From Stentor coeruleus (taxonomy: Eukaryota > Ciliophora > Heterotrichea > Heterotrichida > Stentoridae), in the NCBI GenBank assembly GCA_001970955.1, contig MPUH01000001.1:186001-250000 (forward strand): a stretch of 64,000 nucleotides of DNA, read 5' to 3'. This document shows, in pieces, positions 42,853-53,492 of this stretch. The position numbers were made by a program, and so were the translations under genes. The number at the start of each line of letters is the position of its first letter. Position 1 is the first letter of the stretch. Under the pieces are notes generated by a model that worked only from the letters and a program-made list of their open reading frames with translations, was not told the origin of the DNA and did not search any database.

Positions 42853-45719
42853 ATGGAACCAAAAGCGATACCACTGATAGTTTTTGAAAAAGGGGAGTTT
42901 CAAGTAACAGCAGAAAGCTTAGAGTTTTTAAGTAGTATCAAAGGGAAAATCGGGGTTATAGCTGTAGTTGGCAAGTATAGAACTGGGAAATCCTTTTTAC
43001 TTAANTAGCTGTAGTTGGCAAGTATAGAACTGGGAAATCCTTTTTACTTAACAGAATAATTTTAGACAATAAAGGCAAAGTTGGTTTTGGTGTAGGGCCG
43101 ACTATAAACCCATGTACAAAAGGCTTGTGGATCTGGAGTGAAGGTGTAGAAATCGACCAGGATGGGGAAAAAATTACAGTTTTAGTCATAGACTCAGAAG
43201 GTCTTGGCGCATTTGATGAAGATGCGAATCATGATACAAGAATTTTCCTCTTGGCTTTATTACTAAGTTCGTATTTTATATACAATAGTGTTGGGAGCAT
43301 TGATGAATCAGCTTTACAAAATCTATCACTTATAGTCAATTTAAGTAAACAAATACAAGCGAAATCAGCACAAAGTTCAATTGATGGATTTTCTGAGTAT
43401 TTTCCTTCGTTTTTATGGGTATTAAGAGATTTTGCTTTGAAATTAGTTGATAATCAGGGAAATACAATTTCTACTAAAGAGTATTTAGAAAATGCTTTAG
43501 CGCCAACTAAAGGGATAAGTGATAGTGTTGAAGCTAAAAATAGGATAAGGAGGCTTTTGTTGAGTTTTTTTAAAGATAGAGATTGTTTTGCCCTTGTTAG
43601 ACCTACGGAAAGTGAGAAAGCTTTACAAAGATTGGATCAGGCTGATGAAAATGTTTTTAGGCCAGAATTTATTCAGTTAGCGAATAAGCTTAGAAGGCAT
43701 ATTTTTAGGAAGGTTAAAGTGAAGATGGTTAATAAAGCGGTGTTGAATGGGGAAATGCTTGGAAATTTAGCGAGGACTTATGTTGAGACTATTAATAAAG
43801 GAGGTGTACCGAATATTGAAGGAGCGTGGAGTCAGGTGTGTCAGGCTGAATGCTTGAAAGCTCTTGATGAGTGCGTGGGGGAATTTGATAAGGATTTTAG
43901 AAATTGTGTGTTTCCGTTAAGTGAAGTGGAGTTCAAACAGAAAACAAAGGAACTTCTTATTAAAGCGACTAACCAGTTTAAAGGAAAAGCTATTGGGGAG
44001 AATGTTGAGCAGTATTTACAGCAGCTTACAGGGAAACTAAAAGAAAGGAAAATTATGTACTTACAGAAAAATGCTAGGACACAAGAAGAAAAAGTTCAAA
44101 AAAGCATCCAAGACTGGCTTATAGAAGTTATGGACAAAATAAGGAACTCAGAAATCACATCCTATCAAGATTTCAAAGAGCTGAAAATTTCTTTTACTAA
44201 AAATTTACTTGAAGGTTTATCATTTGAAGTCAAACTCCGAGCTTACGAAGCATTAGCTGAGTGCCAGCAAACAGTTTCAGATATCCTAACAAAAAACCTA
44301 ACAACTGAACTACAAAATGAAGTCAGAAAAGCTACAGCCCAACTAGAACTTGTCAGCNTAGCTGAGTGCCAGCAAACAGTTTCAGATATCCTAACAAAAA
44401 ACCTAACAACTGAACTACAAAACGAAGTCAGAAAAGCTACAGCCCAACTAGAACTTGTCAGTGACCAACTCCAGCGCAAAAAATCCGACTTCGAAAGCGA
44501 AAAAGACTATTTCAAAACTAAAATCGATGAACTAGAAAAAGAATGCAGCTTACATCGTGGGAACAGCGCAGTCCTAAACGCTCGTAACGAAGAGCTTCAA
44601 AATCAAAAAAGGCGTATCGAAGAAGCTAATGAAGAAAAAGTCTCAAACCTTAAAGAAAAATACAACGAAAAACTCACTGAACTCAAAGAAAAAAACCAAA
44701 AAATGACTACAAAACTTTCAGAATCTGATACAAAATACACAAAACTTTTAGCGGACCTGCAAAAAGATAACCTTTTACTAAAACAGGAATTAGAATTCAA
44801 AACAAACGAAATCGCTAACCTAAAAGAAAGAAACGAAGACATAGAAAAACTATTAAAAGAAACCCGAAAACGTAACAGTATAGAAGAATTTGATAAAAAA
44901 GAAGATCAAACAGACTGGAGTTCAGAACGAAAACTTCTAAAAAGCCAAATCGATAGCCTAAAAGCGCATATTGAAGACAATAAAGCTATACAAGAAGCCT
45001 TAATGGCCGCTCTTAATTCTAAAAACTCTGAAAACCCTCAACATATAGACAAAGCATATGAAACCAACAAACATTTATCATTTGCCTTAGACAAATCAGA
45101 AGAAAACTGCAAAAAACTTGAACAAAAACTCCAAAAGTTGAAAAAATTCCAAAAAATGGTCAAAAACTCTTCATCACTGCAATGCAGAAAATGCTTAAAA
45201 AACCAATCTTTAATGAACTTTTTACAACATGTTTCTAACTGTGAAGGTATAATCAAAGAGACTAATACGTTAATTTTATCTATAGTGAAAACTGTTATAA
45301 AAGAAATTGATAATAAACCATGTACAGAATATGTTATATCTGTATCTGTTAATGGAAAAATTTCAAATGTTTTAAGGAAATATAAGAATTTCTGTAATTT
45401 GCATCAGAGTATGCAAAATATGTTTCCTCATTTTGATTTGCCTGAATTGTTTCCAGCTTTAGAAACACCTTCAAGGGTTAAGCTTATGGAAGAAAGGAGG
45501 AAGAATTTTGAGAATTATTTGGTTCAATTGTCTCAAGTGCAGTTTATTAAGGAATCAACAGTTTTTAGAAGGTTTATTGGACTTGAAGGAGATGTTGTTG
45601 GGAGGTTAAGTGAATCACCCTTGAAGTCGAAGAGAGTTAAGAGTAATATTGAGTTGATTACGAGTAGGGCTTTTTCACCTTCGAGAAGTGTGTTAAGTCC
45701 TTTGAATTCAGGAGGTTAA
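42853..45719 (+). CDS. Guanylate-binding-protein GTPase with coiled coil and C-terminal PX domain
   Basis: The true ATG is at 42853 (MEPKAIPLIVF). Two assembly duplications (N 43005, frame-breaking; N 44358, in frame) obscure a 904-residue protein. GBP motifs are G1 GKYRTGKS (40-47), T73 in CTKGLW, VIDSEGLGAFDED for G3, LLSSYFIYNSVGSID, and the family's RD motif in VLRDFAL. A helical GBP middle domain and a very long Lys/Glu coiled coil follow. A CRKC..H..C zinc-finger-like element precedes a PX domain (about the last 170 residues: YVISVSVNGKISNVLRKYKNF, LPELFP, RRKNFENYLVQL). Animal GBPs use a lipid tail to bind membranes; here PX could bind phosphoinositides instead. It is probably a dynamin-like membrane GTPase. 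Confidence 0.9.
42959..43051. repeat. 46-bp duplication flanking N at 43005
   Basis: Bases 42959-43004 and 43006-43051 are identical and cover the GTPase P-loop codons. The extra 47 nt shift the frame, hiding the gene's true N-terminus. Confidence 0.9.
44254..44462. repeat. 104-bp duplication flanking N at 44358
   Basis: Bases 44254-44357 recur at 44359-44462 with two substitutions. It is in frame in the GBP helical region. Confidence 0.9.
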
Positions 45720-46333
45720 ATAATTTTTATTTTAATTAATGGAGTTGAAGATAAGCTTATTGAAATTTGAGGTAAAGGTTTGACAGTGTATAGGATTAAT
45801 TTGTAGTTTACGAGATGGGTACTTTGGGAATAAGATTTTTATGAGTGATTTTATTTTTGGATAAATTTTGTTAATCAAATGATGGTTTTTTAATATAAGA
45901 TTGCGATGTTGAGTTTTTTAATAGGAATCATGCAAGTTAGAATTATTGTAAAACACTGATAATTATAAACAAGTCATGCAGAAATATTTTACTAATTCAT
46001 ATATTATCTTACCACCAGGGCTTACAAAAATATCAAAATAAAAATTCCCTCTGTAAGTCATAACATCTAAAGTCTTATAATAATACAAATTTTTACCTCT
46101 AACATTTTAAATCTTGAATAGCGCAATTCTAATTCTAATATTCTTATCTAAATTATATATTTTAACAAGTGTCTATATAAACTCCTAATATTACTAACTC
46201 TTTTCTAAATTTTAATATAACCTCTCTTAATTCTTAATATTTATACACAAATTTGCAAATAATTCTATCATAAAAAAATCTCAACACAAAAAAAATAAAC
46301 TCAGACTAATTTCCTTAGTCCTATTATATCTAA
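45720..46333. other. Convergent intergenic region, no gene seen
   Basis: G/T-rich at left, C/A-rich at right, so G/T-rich downstream of both convergent genes. No frame or RNA gene found. Confidence 0.6.
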
Positions 46334-46867
46334 CTAAAATTCCTCGTCGCTTTCAGCAAACTTAGCCCATCTCCAGCGCATATGCCAAGTATCATCTTCA
46401 TCATCATGATATCTCTCAGAAGGATATCTACTTTTGGGGTTAATATAAAGCCTTCTCCCTAAAGCTTTATACACATGCTCTTCAGGTTGATAGACGGGCA
46501 GTGCAGCACGTTTATCTTTTTCAAGTTTAATAAGCTTCCTCAAACACCCTTTAAAAAGAAAGCGCTCTTCTTCGCATTCCCATAGCTTTTCCTTAACCCC
46601 TTCTTCTAAAGGTTTATTCCAACGGAAGGTACTATTTTGCATGGGACCCATTTCTAAAGTTTCATCATCTATCAAGTCAGGTCTAAGTCTTCCATCAGTC
46701 AGTAATCGTGGCCATAAAGTTGGCCAGTTTGGATGAAAAACTTCAGGGTTTCTTGGCGCTGCGTCTACTAAGCATTCTTCATATGCTAGCATATAATCCA
46801 TGCAAGGCGATGTATCATGAACAGGAGGGACTGTTACAGGAACACCATAAGCATAAATGCTCGACAT
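46334..46867 (-). CDS. Twin CX9C protein, probably mitochondrial
   Basis: 177 residues. Two cysteine pairs with exactly nine residues between them, C22-x9-C32 and C98-x9-C108, form a twin CX9C arrangement as in CHCH proteins oxidised by Mia40 in the mitochondrial intermembrane space. The 65-residue gap between the pairs is much longer than the usual ~10-20, and the C-terminal 70 residues are highly charged with WHMRWRWAKF near the end. No cleavable presequence is seen, which is normal for this import route. Ciliate respiratory complexes contain many lineage-specific CHCH subunits; this could be one. Exact identity unknown. Confidence 0.7.
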   Translation of the reverse strand: MSSIYAYGVPVTVPPVHDTSPCMDYMLAYEECLVDAAPRNPEVFHPNWPTLWPRLLTDGRLRPDLIDDETLEMGPMQNSTFRWNKPLEEGVKEKLWECEEERFLFKGCLRKLIKLEKDKRAALPVYQPEEHVYKALGRRLYINPKSRYPSERYHDDEDDTWHMRWRWAKFAESDEEF

Positions 46868-47467
46868 TTATATCCATATTTGCTTTAAGGGTAGAATATG
46901 ATTTTAATTTACTTATGTTTGTTGTAAAATAAGTGGCAAAGGTTGATGATTATTGGAAAGTTAGTTTGGATTGTTTGGTAATGAGGTATTGTGAAAGAGT
47001 TTTTTAGGAATTGTGTGATTTTAATATAAAGTTTGTTGTGGTATGATCAAAAAGTGAAGATTTTAAAGCTAAAGGTATTTATATTCATTTTGTTAATATA
47101 TTTTGAATAAGAAGATTAAGAAACTAAAGTTTATATACTAAATCTTACTAATAGTCATATCTGTATACAATAACCCTAACCTAACAGCGATATTCAAGTA
47201 AGTATTCTGAATCACAATTCAAGAATTTCTAATGTAAATCAATCAAATTCTTATCATAATCCAACTTCCTAAGTCATGATTCTCCAAAATCATCCCTCAC
47301 AGAACATAAAATCTCATAACCATTTAAATTTGTACACACAAAATCATCATAATAAACAATTTTTATGCTATCAATCCTATCTTATAATCAGCAAAATATG
47401 ACAAGGTCTCTACCATTTTTAACCTACTGTCATGAATATCTAATCTATTATACTCCATTACATATAA
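46868..47467. other. Divergent intergenic region, no gene seen
   Basis: AT-rich shared 5' flank of the CX9C and HMG-CoA reductase genes. G/T-rich at left and C/A-rich at right on the plus strand, so A/C-rich upstream of each gene. Confidence 0.6.
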
Positions 47468-49687
47468 ATGCAGCGATACCTATCTGACTTCCACAAGAAA
47501 ACCATCCAAGAGCGTATGCAGATCCTCCAACTTCTCTACCCACAAATAAACGGATCATATACCGAAGGCATGGACCTAAAAACTGCAGACCTTATGATCG
47601 AGAACTGTATAGGTAAAATGAACCTACCAGTTGGTCTAGGTCTAAATTTCTTAGTAAATTCAAAAGAGTATATTGTCCCAATGAGTACAGAAGAACCTTC
47701 TATAATAGCCGCAGCATCTGCTGCGGCCAAATTCATAAAAGAGCATGGAGGGTTTACATCTTCATGTACAGCACCCATAATGCTTGGACAAATACACATA
47801 CTTGATATCGACCCTATATCATTTAACCAAGGCATTCAAGAACAAAAACATTTCCTAATAAAACAAGCTAATACCTTATATTGTCCAAGAATGGTCTCAA
47901 GAGGAGGAGGTATCACAGATATAAAATTCCAAAAATTATCTCAAAATACAGGAGTTGTTGATATAACAGTAAATGTTGGTGAAGCAATGGGTGCTAATAT
48001 AGTAAATACAATATGTGAAGGTTTAGCACAAGACATAATAGCAATTTTCCCATGTCGAGTTGGGTTAAAAATTTTATCGAATTTTTGTACTGAAAGAAGA
48101 GTTAAAACTGAGTTTAAGATTCCAATAGAAAAACTTAAATACAAAGGAGTATCTGGGGAAAATATAGCTAAAGGGTTTATAGAAAGTTATGATTTCGCTA
48201 GAAAAAGTGTATATCGTGCTTGTACTCATAATAAAGGGATATTAAATGGTATGCAAGCTGTTGGTGTAGCAACAGGGCAAGATACAAGGGCAATAGAAGC
48301 AGCAGCTCATACATGGGCAAGTAAATCAGGTACATATCAGCCATTAAACGAATACAAACTTGAAGATTCTTATCTTGTCGGTAGTATGGAAATACCAATG
48401 GCCGTTGGGACTAAAGGTGGAGCCTTACGTACAAACCCATCATATGCTAGTTCAGCATATATTCTTGGTCATCCATCATCATCAGAACTTTCAATGTTAA
48501 TAGCAAGTATTGGTCTTGCATGTAATTTTGCTGCTATAAGAGCTATGGTTTCTGAAGGTATACAAAAAGGGCATATGGGACTTCATGCTAAAAATATAGC
48601 AATAGCAGCTGGGGTGCCTAATGAAATTGTACAAGAAGTTGTTGAATATATGAAACAAAGGGGAAATATAAGTCAACAAACAGCTTTAGATTATCTTGCA
48701 GCACATCGTCTTCATGCAATTTCTAGAAAAAGATATAAAAATACAGCATTTCTTAATACTTTTTATGCTAATTTCCCAGATAGTTCACCTCCGCTTAAGC
48801 TCAGTATCGCTTTTCATTGTCCGAAAATCCATGGAATCCATATTGTCATTGATAAAACCCCACAAAACGATGCTTGGAAAATACATAAAGTCCTCTTTTC
48901 AAGAAGCAGTTATACTTGGGTTACATCTTTTCTTTTTATGTTAAATCAAGTTAGATTTCACCCAAGATTACCAAGGACTAATAAGGAACTTCAGATAAAA
49001 ATGAAGCTTATTTGTATATGGATTAATGAGATTTCTATTAGTATTATTGGAGCTTGGGGTTCTGAGAATTCTGAGAAAGCTTTTGAAGCCATTTTAGATG
49101 GGAATCCTACTGGTTTAGAAAAAATTGTCACAGGATGTCCGGAATATGTGGAGTATGGGGTTTATTTAGAATTAGAACTTTGGCATATTTTGAATTATCA
49201 TTTAGATGCTTTTGTTACTGCAGCTTTACCTTGTTCTGAAACTTTAGCGAATAGGATTAGAGATGAGGTTAGGAAAGTTGTTTTTGGTAATGCAAAAGCT
49301 TCAAAAGAGAAATTTACTGGCTTTGATGAATTGTTGAGGTATAGGAAAAAACAAATGTGTGCTAGTCTTATGTACCTTTGTGATTGTCTTGGGGAAGCGA
49401 AAATTGATAATGAGTTGATTAATGAATTGGTACAAGTTGGAGAGGTTATTGAAACTTTGAGTACGGCTAGAAGGGATTTTAGTAAGGTTATTAAAGGAGA
49501 GAAAATGAAACCAAACCTTTATTTGTTTTGGGGGGATGTTTATGGGAGCAATCCTGCGAAGTACTTTGAATATTTTAATGAACTTGTTAGAAATCAGAGT
49601 AGGGAATTTAGTCCAACACAGAATAGTTTGATTAAAAAAGCGGAGAGTTTGTTAAATGTTTATTATAATATTGCCCCTAAGCTTTAA
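47468..49687 (+). CDS. Class II (bacterial-type) HMG-CoA reductase with a ~320-residue extra domain
   Basis: Residues 1-415 match class II HMG-CoA reductases such as Pseudomonas MvaA, not the membrane class I enzyme of animals, fungi and plants. All catalytic residues are present: E76 in EEPSIIAAAS, K256 in THNKGILNG, D272 in GQDTRA and H373 in GHMGLHAKNIA; the cofactor motif is EAMGANIVN. The reaction is HMG-CoA to or from mevalonate in isoprenoid/sterol-like metabolism. The usual length is ~430, but the frame continues to 739. The extension is all-helical; FDELLRYRKKQMCASLMYL and STARRDFSKVIKGE faintly recall the second half of class I terpene synthases, but no DDxxD is visible, so this is speculative. 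Soluble, with no membrane anchor. No intron. Confidence 0.9.
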   Translation: MQRYLSDFHKKTIQERMQILQLLYPQINGSYTEGMDLKTADLMIENCIGKMNLPVGLGLNFLVNSKEYIVPMSTEEPSIIAAASAAAKFIKEHGGFTSSCTAPIMLGQIHILDIDPISFNQGIQEQKHFLIKQANTLYCPRMVSRGGGITDIKFQKLSQNTGVVDITVNVGEAMGANIVNTICEGLAQDIIAIFPCRVGLKILSNFCTERRVKTEFKIPIEKLKYKGVSGENIAKGFIESYDFARKSVYRACTHNKGILNGMQAVGVATGQDTRAIEAAAHTWASKSGTYQPLNEYKLEDSYLVGSMEIPMAVGTKGGALRTNPSYASSAYILGHPSSSELSMLIASIGLACNFAAIRAMVSEGIQKGHMGLHAKNIAIAAGVPNEIVQEVVEYMKQRGNISQQTALDYLAAHRLHAISRKRYKNTAFLNTFYANFPDSSPPLKLSIAFHCPKIHGIHIVIDKTPQNDAWKIHKVLFSRSSYTWVTSFLFMLNQVRFHPRLPRTNKELQIKMKLICIWINEISISIIGAWGSENSEKAFEAILDGNPTGLEKIVTGCPEYVEYGVYLELELWHILNYHLDAFVTAALPCSETLANRIRDEVRKVVFGNAKASKEKFTGFDELLRYRKKQMCASLMYLCDCLGEAKIDNELINELVQVGEVIETLSTARRDFSKVIKGEKMKPNLYLFWGDVYGSNPAKYFEYFNELVRNQSREFSPTQNSLIKKAESLLNVYYNIAPKL

Positions 49688-50359
49688 GGGTTAAAAATGT
49701 GTTTTTTTTATGGTGGATTTATGTAGGATGAGGAGATTGGAGGGGTTTTAAGGTTAAATTCCCTGATTTTATAATTTTTTTATATGCTAGGCTTATGTTT
49801 TTGCTGATAAAGAATATAGGATGAATGAATTTTTTATAATTTGTAGGAAGATTTGTTTTAAGCTTAGATTTACCCATGTTTGATAATATAACTAGGACTG
49901 AAAAAAAATTATTATCTTCAAAAACTGAATAATTTTATACAATTCAAAAATTAATTTCTCAAATATATCATAATATTTATAGAATCCCTTTCAGAGTAAC
50001 CCTAGCATTTATCCAAAAAAACCAACACCTTAAATCACTTAAATATAATTTTTAAACCTAAATAAATTCAATCTTTAAGCCAAACCCAACACTTTGCCAA
50101 CTATTTCAATCAATCCTCCTCTATTCATTATTTTTCCTAACAAATCATCAACTTGCCTATTTCACTCCTCCAAAAATCAGCATATCTCCCTATCAAAAAA
50201 CCGCCACATTTAAACAATTTTTTTTCCCAATCTATTCTCAAAAAACCTAAAATTCCCAAACCCCCTATTCACTCTTATCTTACAAACCTTACCATCTCAT
50301 CACTAAAAAAAAATCCAAACTAAAAATAAACTTTCTTATAATCTTCAACATTTAATAAA
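49688..50359. other. Intergenic, no gene seen
   Basis: Shifts from G/T-rich (3' flank of the reductase gene) to markedly C/A-rich (5' flank of the SHIPPO gene) near 49980. No coding frame. Confidence 0.6.
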
Positions 50360-51652
50360 ATGAAACATTCTTCTGTCCCAGCATACACAATGGGTCTGAA
50401 ATACCCAGCTGAGCCAATAACAACAGATAAACTTGGTCCATCTCCAGATACTTATAATATCCGTAAAGAAGAAATTATAGTCCCGGCTCGAAGTTTCGGA
50501 AGAGCTCCACGAAGTATGTCAGCACCACGAACAGATTACCCGGGACCAGGAGCATATCCTGTAAATAGTTTTTTAGACTTAAGCATGAGAGATAAGTCTA
50601 ATAAAAAAGCTAAACCTTTAAAAGAAAAAAGTGATAAATCAAAAATCGACACCCCAGGACCAACATCATATAATCCAAAAAAACTAAACACGAGCATATT
50701 ATTTAGTATGGGGAATAAAACATATAGTCTTATAAGCCCAAATAACAGTTTAATAGGCCCAGGACAATATAATGCTAATTATGATTCAATAAAACCATCA
50801 ACTGCGATATCGTTTTCAAGAGCTTCAAGAACACCATTAGCACCTTCAACAAATGTTCCTGGTCCAGGAACACATTCTTTAAGAGAAATAAGAGAATGTC
50901 CACAATATGTTTTTCCTAGAGAACCAAGAGGAAAACGTAATAGTCCTGATTACCCAGGCCCAGGTGAATACAACATCCCAGGACTAACTGATGAACTTAA
51001 GCATAAAATGGGTAAAACTATTCTTCCAAGACGGCCTTTAATAATAAAAGACTCAGGTGCTCCAGGACCAGGAGGTTATAATGCTAAAGACCAAAATAGC
51101 GCTCCAAGTTTTTCTGTAGGCAAAGGTAAACGACCAAAAATACCAGGGATAACAAAAAATCCAGGCCCTGGTACATATAGTCCAGTAAACCCAAACCATA
51201 CAATTCATTCTAAGTCAATTGGCGCTAGTATTAGACCTCCACTTGCTAAAACAAATGGTGTTCCTGGACCTGGGGCTTATGATTTTAGAACTTTTACTGA
51301 AGATGGACCTAAATATACAACTGTTGGTAGAAAACCTGAGATTAAAGGAAATACAACAGTTCCTGGACCTGGCCAATATAATCCTGAAATTGTTGCTTGT
51401 AGACCTGAAGGTGTACATGTTGTTATTGGAACTGGGCAAAGGACTAATGAAAGTAGAAGAGGAGTTAGGGTACCACCAGGACCAGGGGCTTATGATCCGT
51501 ATGTAAAAAGTGATGAACCTAAGTGGACATTTAAAAAAGATCCAAGGGAAAAAGCCAACTTTGAAGATGAACCTGGACCTGGGCAGTATGAAATTCCTCC
51601 AACAGTTCCTGATGTGCCTAAGTATTTGCTTAGTAATATTAATAGAAAATAG
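50360..51652 (+). CDS. SHIPPO/STPGR-repeat protein (ODF3/CIMAP-like)
   Basis: 430 residues with about twelve PGPGxY-type repeats spaced 25-40 residues apart: GPSPDTY, PGPGAYP, PGPTSY, IGPGQY, PGPGTH, PGPGEY, PGPGGY, PGPGTY, PGPGAYD, PGPGQYN, PGPGAYDP and PGPGQYE. Proteins of this family line ciliary microtubules or the sperm tail, and are abundant in ciliates. The protein is basic with little other structure, as usual. It probably associates with cilia or cortical microtubules. Intronless; follows the reductase gene on the same strand but is separated by 670 bp. Confidence 0.92.
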   Translation: MKHSSVPAYTMGLKYPAEPITTDKLGPSPDTYNIRKEEIIVPARSFGRAPRSMSAPRTDYPGPGAYPVNSFLDLSMRDKSNKKAKPLKEKSDKSKIDTPGPTSYNPKKLNTSILFSMGNKTYSLISPNNSLIGPGQYNANYDSIKPSTAISFSRASRTPLAPSTNVPGPGTHSLREIRECPQYVFPREPRGKRNSPDYPGPGEYNIPGLTDELKHKMGKTILPRRPLIIKDSGAPGPGGYNAKDQNSAPSFSVGKGKRPKIPGITKNPGPGTYSPVNPNHTIHSKSIGASIRPPLAKTNGVPGPGAYDFRTFTEDGPKYTTVGRKPEIKGNTTVPGPGQYNPEIVACRPEGVHVVIGTGQRTNESRRGVRVPPGPGAYDPYVKSDEPKWTFKKDPREKANFEDEPGPGQYEIPPTVPDVPKYLLSNINRK

Positions 51653-51856
51653 ATTTTGTATATTGAGTAAATAGAAAGGTTTTTTATAAGAGTTATAGTG
51701 AAATATTTATATTTAAATAGACTATTGTTAGGAATATAATCCTAAAAATAAAAAATCTCCTCATAAATTTTCTAATCAAAACCATCTAAAAAATCACCCT
51801 AAACTCTTAATCTAATCAGTTAATTTTACTTCGCCCAAAATCATTCTGGCAAATAA

Positions 51857-52585
51857 ATGAAATCTTTAGCACAGCTCAAGGCAGAAAGCAAAATCGAAAC
51901 TCTTTTGCGTAAGCGTGAAAAGGCCGATGACGAAAGGGTCTTTTCTCAAATCGCCAAAGAACGTGAAGAGCTTGAAGCCCGTAAGCGTGCAAGGACCCCA
52001 AGCGTAAGAACAATGGCATCTTTCATAGCAGGTGAGAGATCAAAGCAAAAAAACTTTAAAGCAATGCAAGTTAGGCTTAAAAAACAACGTGATGATTTAC
52101 CAAATGATGGGATTTTATTAGTTTTACGTATTCATGTATCTGTACATGCAGCAAATCCTGTGAAAAAAGCATTAGCCACACTTAGATTGAAAAACAGATA
52201 CGCAGCAGTATTAGTAAAAATAAGCCCAGAAGTTTATAAATTATTGCAGATTGTTGAACCTTTTATCATATATGGTAAACCAACACAACAAATTGTTGAT
52301 AAACTTGTGAGAAAAAGAGGAAAAGTTGTGAGAAATGGAATAGAAATGGAGTTGAAGGATAATAATTGGGTTGAAGAAGCTTTAGAAAATTTTGGCATGC
52401 TTTGTATTGATGATTTGGTATATGAACTTGCTAATGGGACTGAGAATTTTGATAAGGCGGCATTGTTTTTGAGCCCTTTTAAACTTAATTTGCCACAGAA
52501 AAAGTTTAAGAAGACACCTTTTAGTAAAGGAGGAGATTATGGGTTTAGGGAAGATATCAACTTGATAGTGGAAAGTATGATTTAG
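51857..52585 (+). CDS. uL30-family protein: ribosomal RPL7 or the assembly factor Rlp7
   Basis: 242 residues with a basic helical N-terminus and a uL30 core: VLRIHVSVHAANPVKKALATL, LLQIVEPFIIYGKP, VDKLVRKRGKV, FGMLCIDDLVYEL and a C-terminal KGGDYGFRED. The length is right for cytosolic eukaryotic uL30. The substitutions in the core (no typical GIN loop; NNWVEEAL) are more divergent than expected for a core ribosomal protein, so the nucleolar paralogue Rlp7/RPL7L1 is equally possible. It functions in, or in building, the 60S subunit. Confidence 0.82.
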   Translation: MKSLAQLKAESKIETLLRKREKADDERVFSQIAKEREELEARKRARTPSVRTMASFIAGERSKQKNFKAMQVRLKKQRDDLPNDGILLVLRIHVSVHAANPVKKALATLRLKNRYAAVLVKISPEVYKLLQIVEPFIIYGKPTQQIVDKLVRKRGKVVRNGIEMELKDNNWVEEALENFGMLCIDDLVYELANGTENFDKAALFLSPFKLNLPQKKFKKTPFSKGGDYGFREDINLIVESMI

Positions 52586-53116
52586 TTATTAAGTATTAGT
52601 TGATGTAATAAGATGGGTAGTATGGGATATATATTAGGGATTGTAAATTTGGTTTGGCTTTTTATGATGGGATTTGTGTTGTTGTGGGAGTTTTTTAATA
52701 GAGATTATGGAGATTTTATATAGTTTTAATTTAGATTTGTAAAAATTTGGAATATTAATATTGTATGTATGTGGGTGAATGTGTGCTGATAAAATTTAGA
52801 AAATAGTTTTAGAATATGCTGTAAATTGAAATAATAGGAAAATTGAGGTTAGGCATATATATTGAGTCTATATTAAAAGATATATATAGTGATAACTTCA
52901 TATTATGATTATATTTTTTAATTGTATTTTATACTTGAAAGAAAATACTTTTGGCAGAAGGGTTTTTTGTTGTTCGCTAGGGTGATAGATTATTTTTATC
53001 ATGAAGTCTATGATTTTATTTTTGATTATCATTTTATAGCTTAAGTTCTTAGTTATAAATTACCTGTTGACTTTATTATAAAGCTAGGATACTAGCGATT
53101 TGAAAGTGTTTGAGAG
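52586..53116. other. Intergenic, G/T-rich
   Basis: Strong G/T bias on the plus strand downstream of the uL30 gene; no coding frame or RNA gene. Confidence 0.6.
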
Positions 53117-53345
53117 ATGATTTTTAGGCAAATTATTCATTCGAAGGGAGTAAGACTTGAGAAAGCCAGACTTCGAGTTCTTTGAGGTTGACCAAACTCT
53201 AATGCCCAAAAATTTCTATATCTTCAAGGCAAACTTTTCCACATCAAAAATCTTAAAAATTCTCAGTGCATCCCAAACCAGCACACAAAATTCCATAAAA
53301 CTTAAAGCCTTAAACTCCAAAACCCATCAAAAAATCATCTACTAA
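53117..53345 (+). CDS. Possible small protein with a 16-nt intron
   Basis: The frame at 53157-53345 lacks an ATG. Upstream, ATG at 53117 opens MIFRQIIHSKG, then gtaagacttgagaaag (53150-53165, 16 nt, A six bases from its end) would be spliced out, giving PDFEFFEVDQTLMPK and on to TAA at 53343. The product would be about 70 residues, with Phe-rich acidic start and Lys/Ser-rich end. Codon use is C-rich like other genes' 5' halves. No homology recognised. Could be chance. Confidence 0.4.
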
Positions 53346-53492
53346 AAATTTACATTTCCTAATTCCCCCATTTCTTATCTCTTAGTTTCACAAATCATTC
53401 ACTTCCTATAAACCAAAAAAAAATCTGCATAAGCCTTTATATACAAAATATTTAAATTTCTACATTCTTCATTTCTAACCATTTGTTATAAA

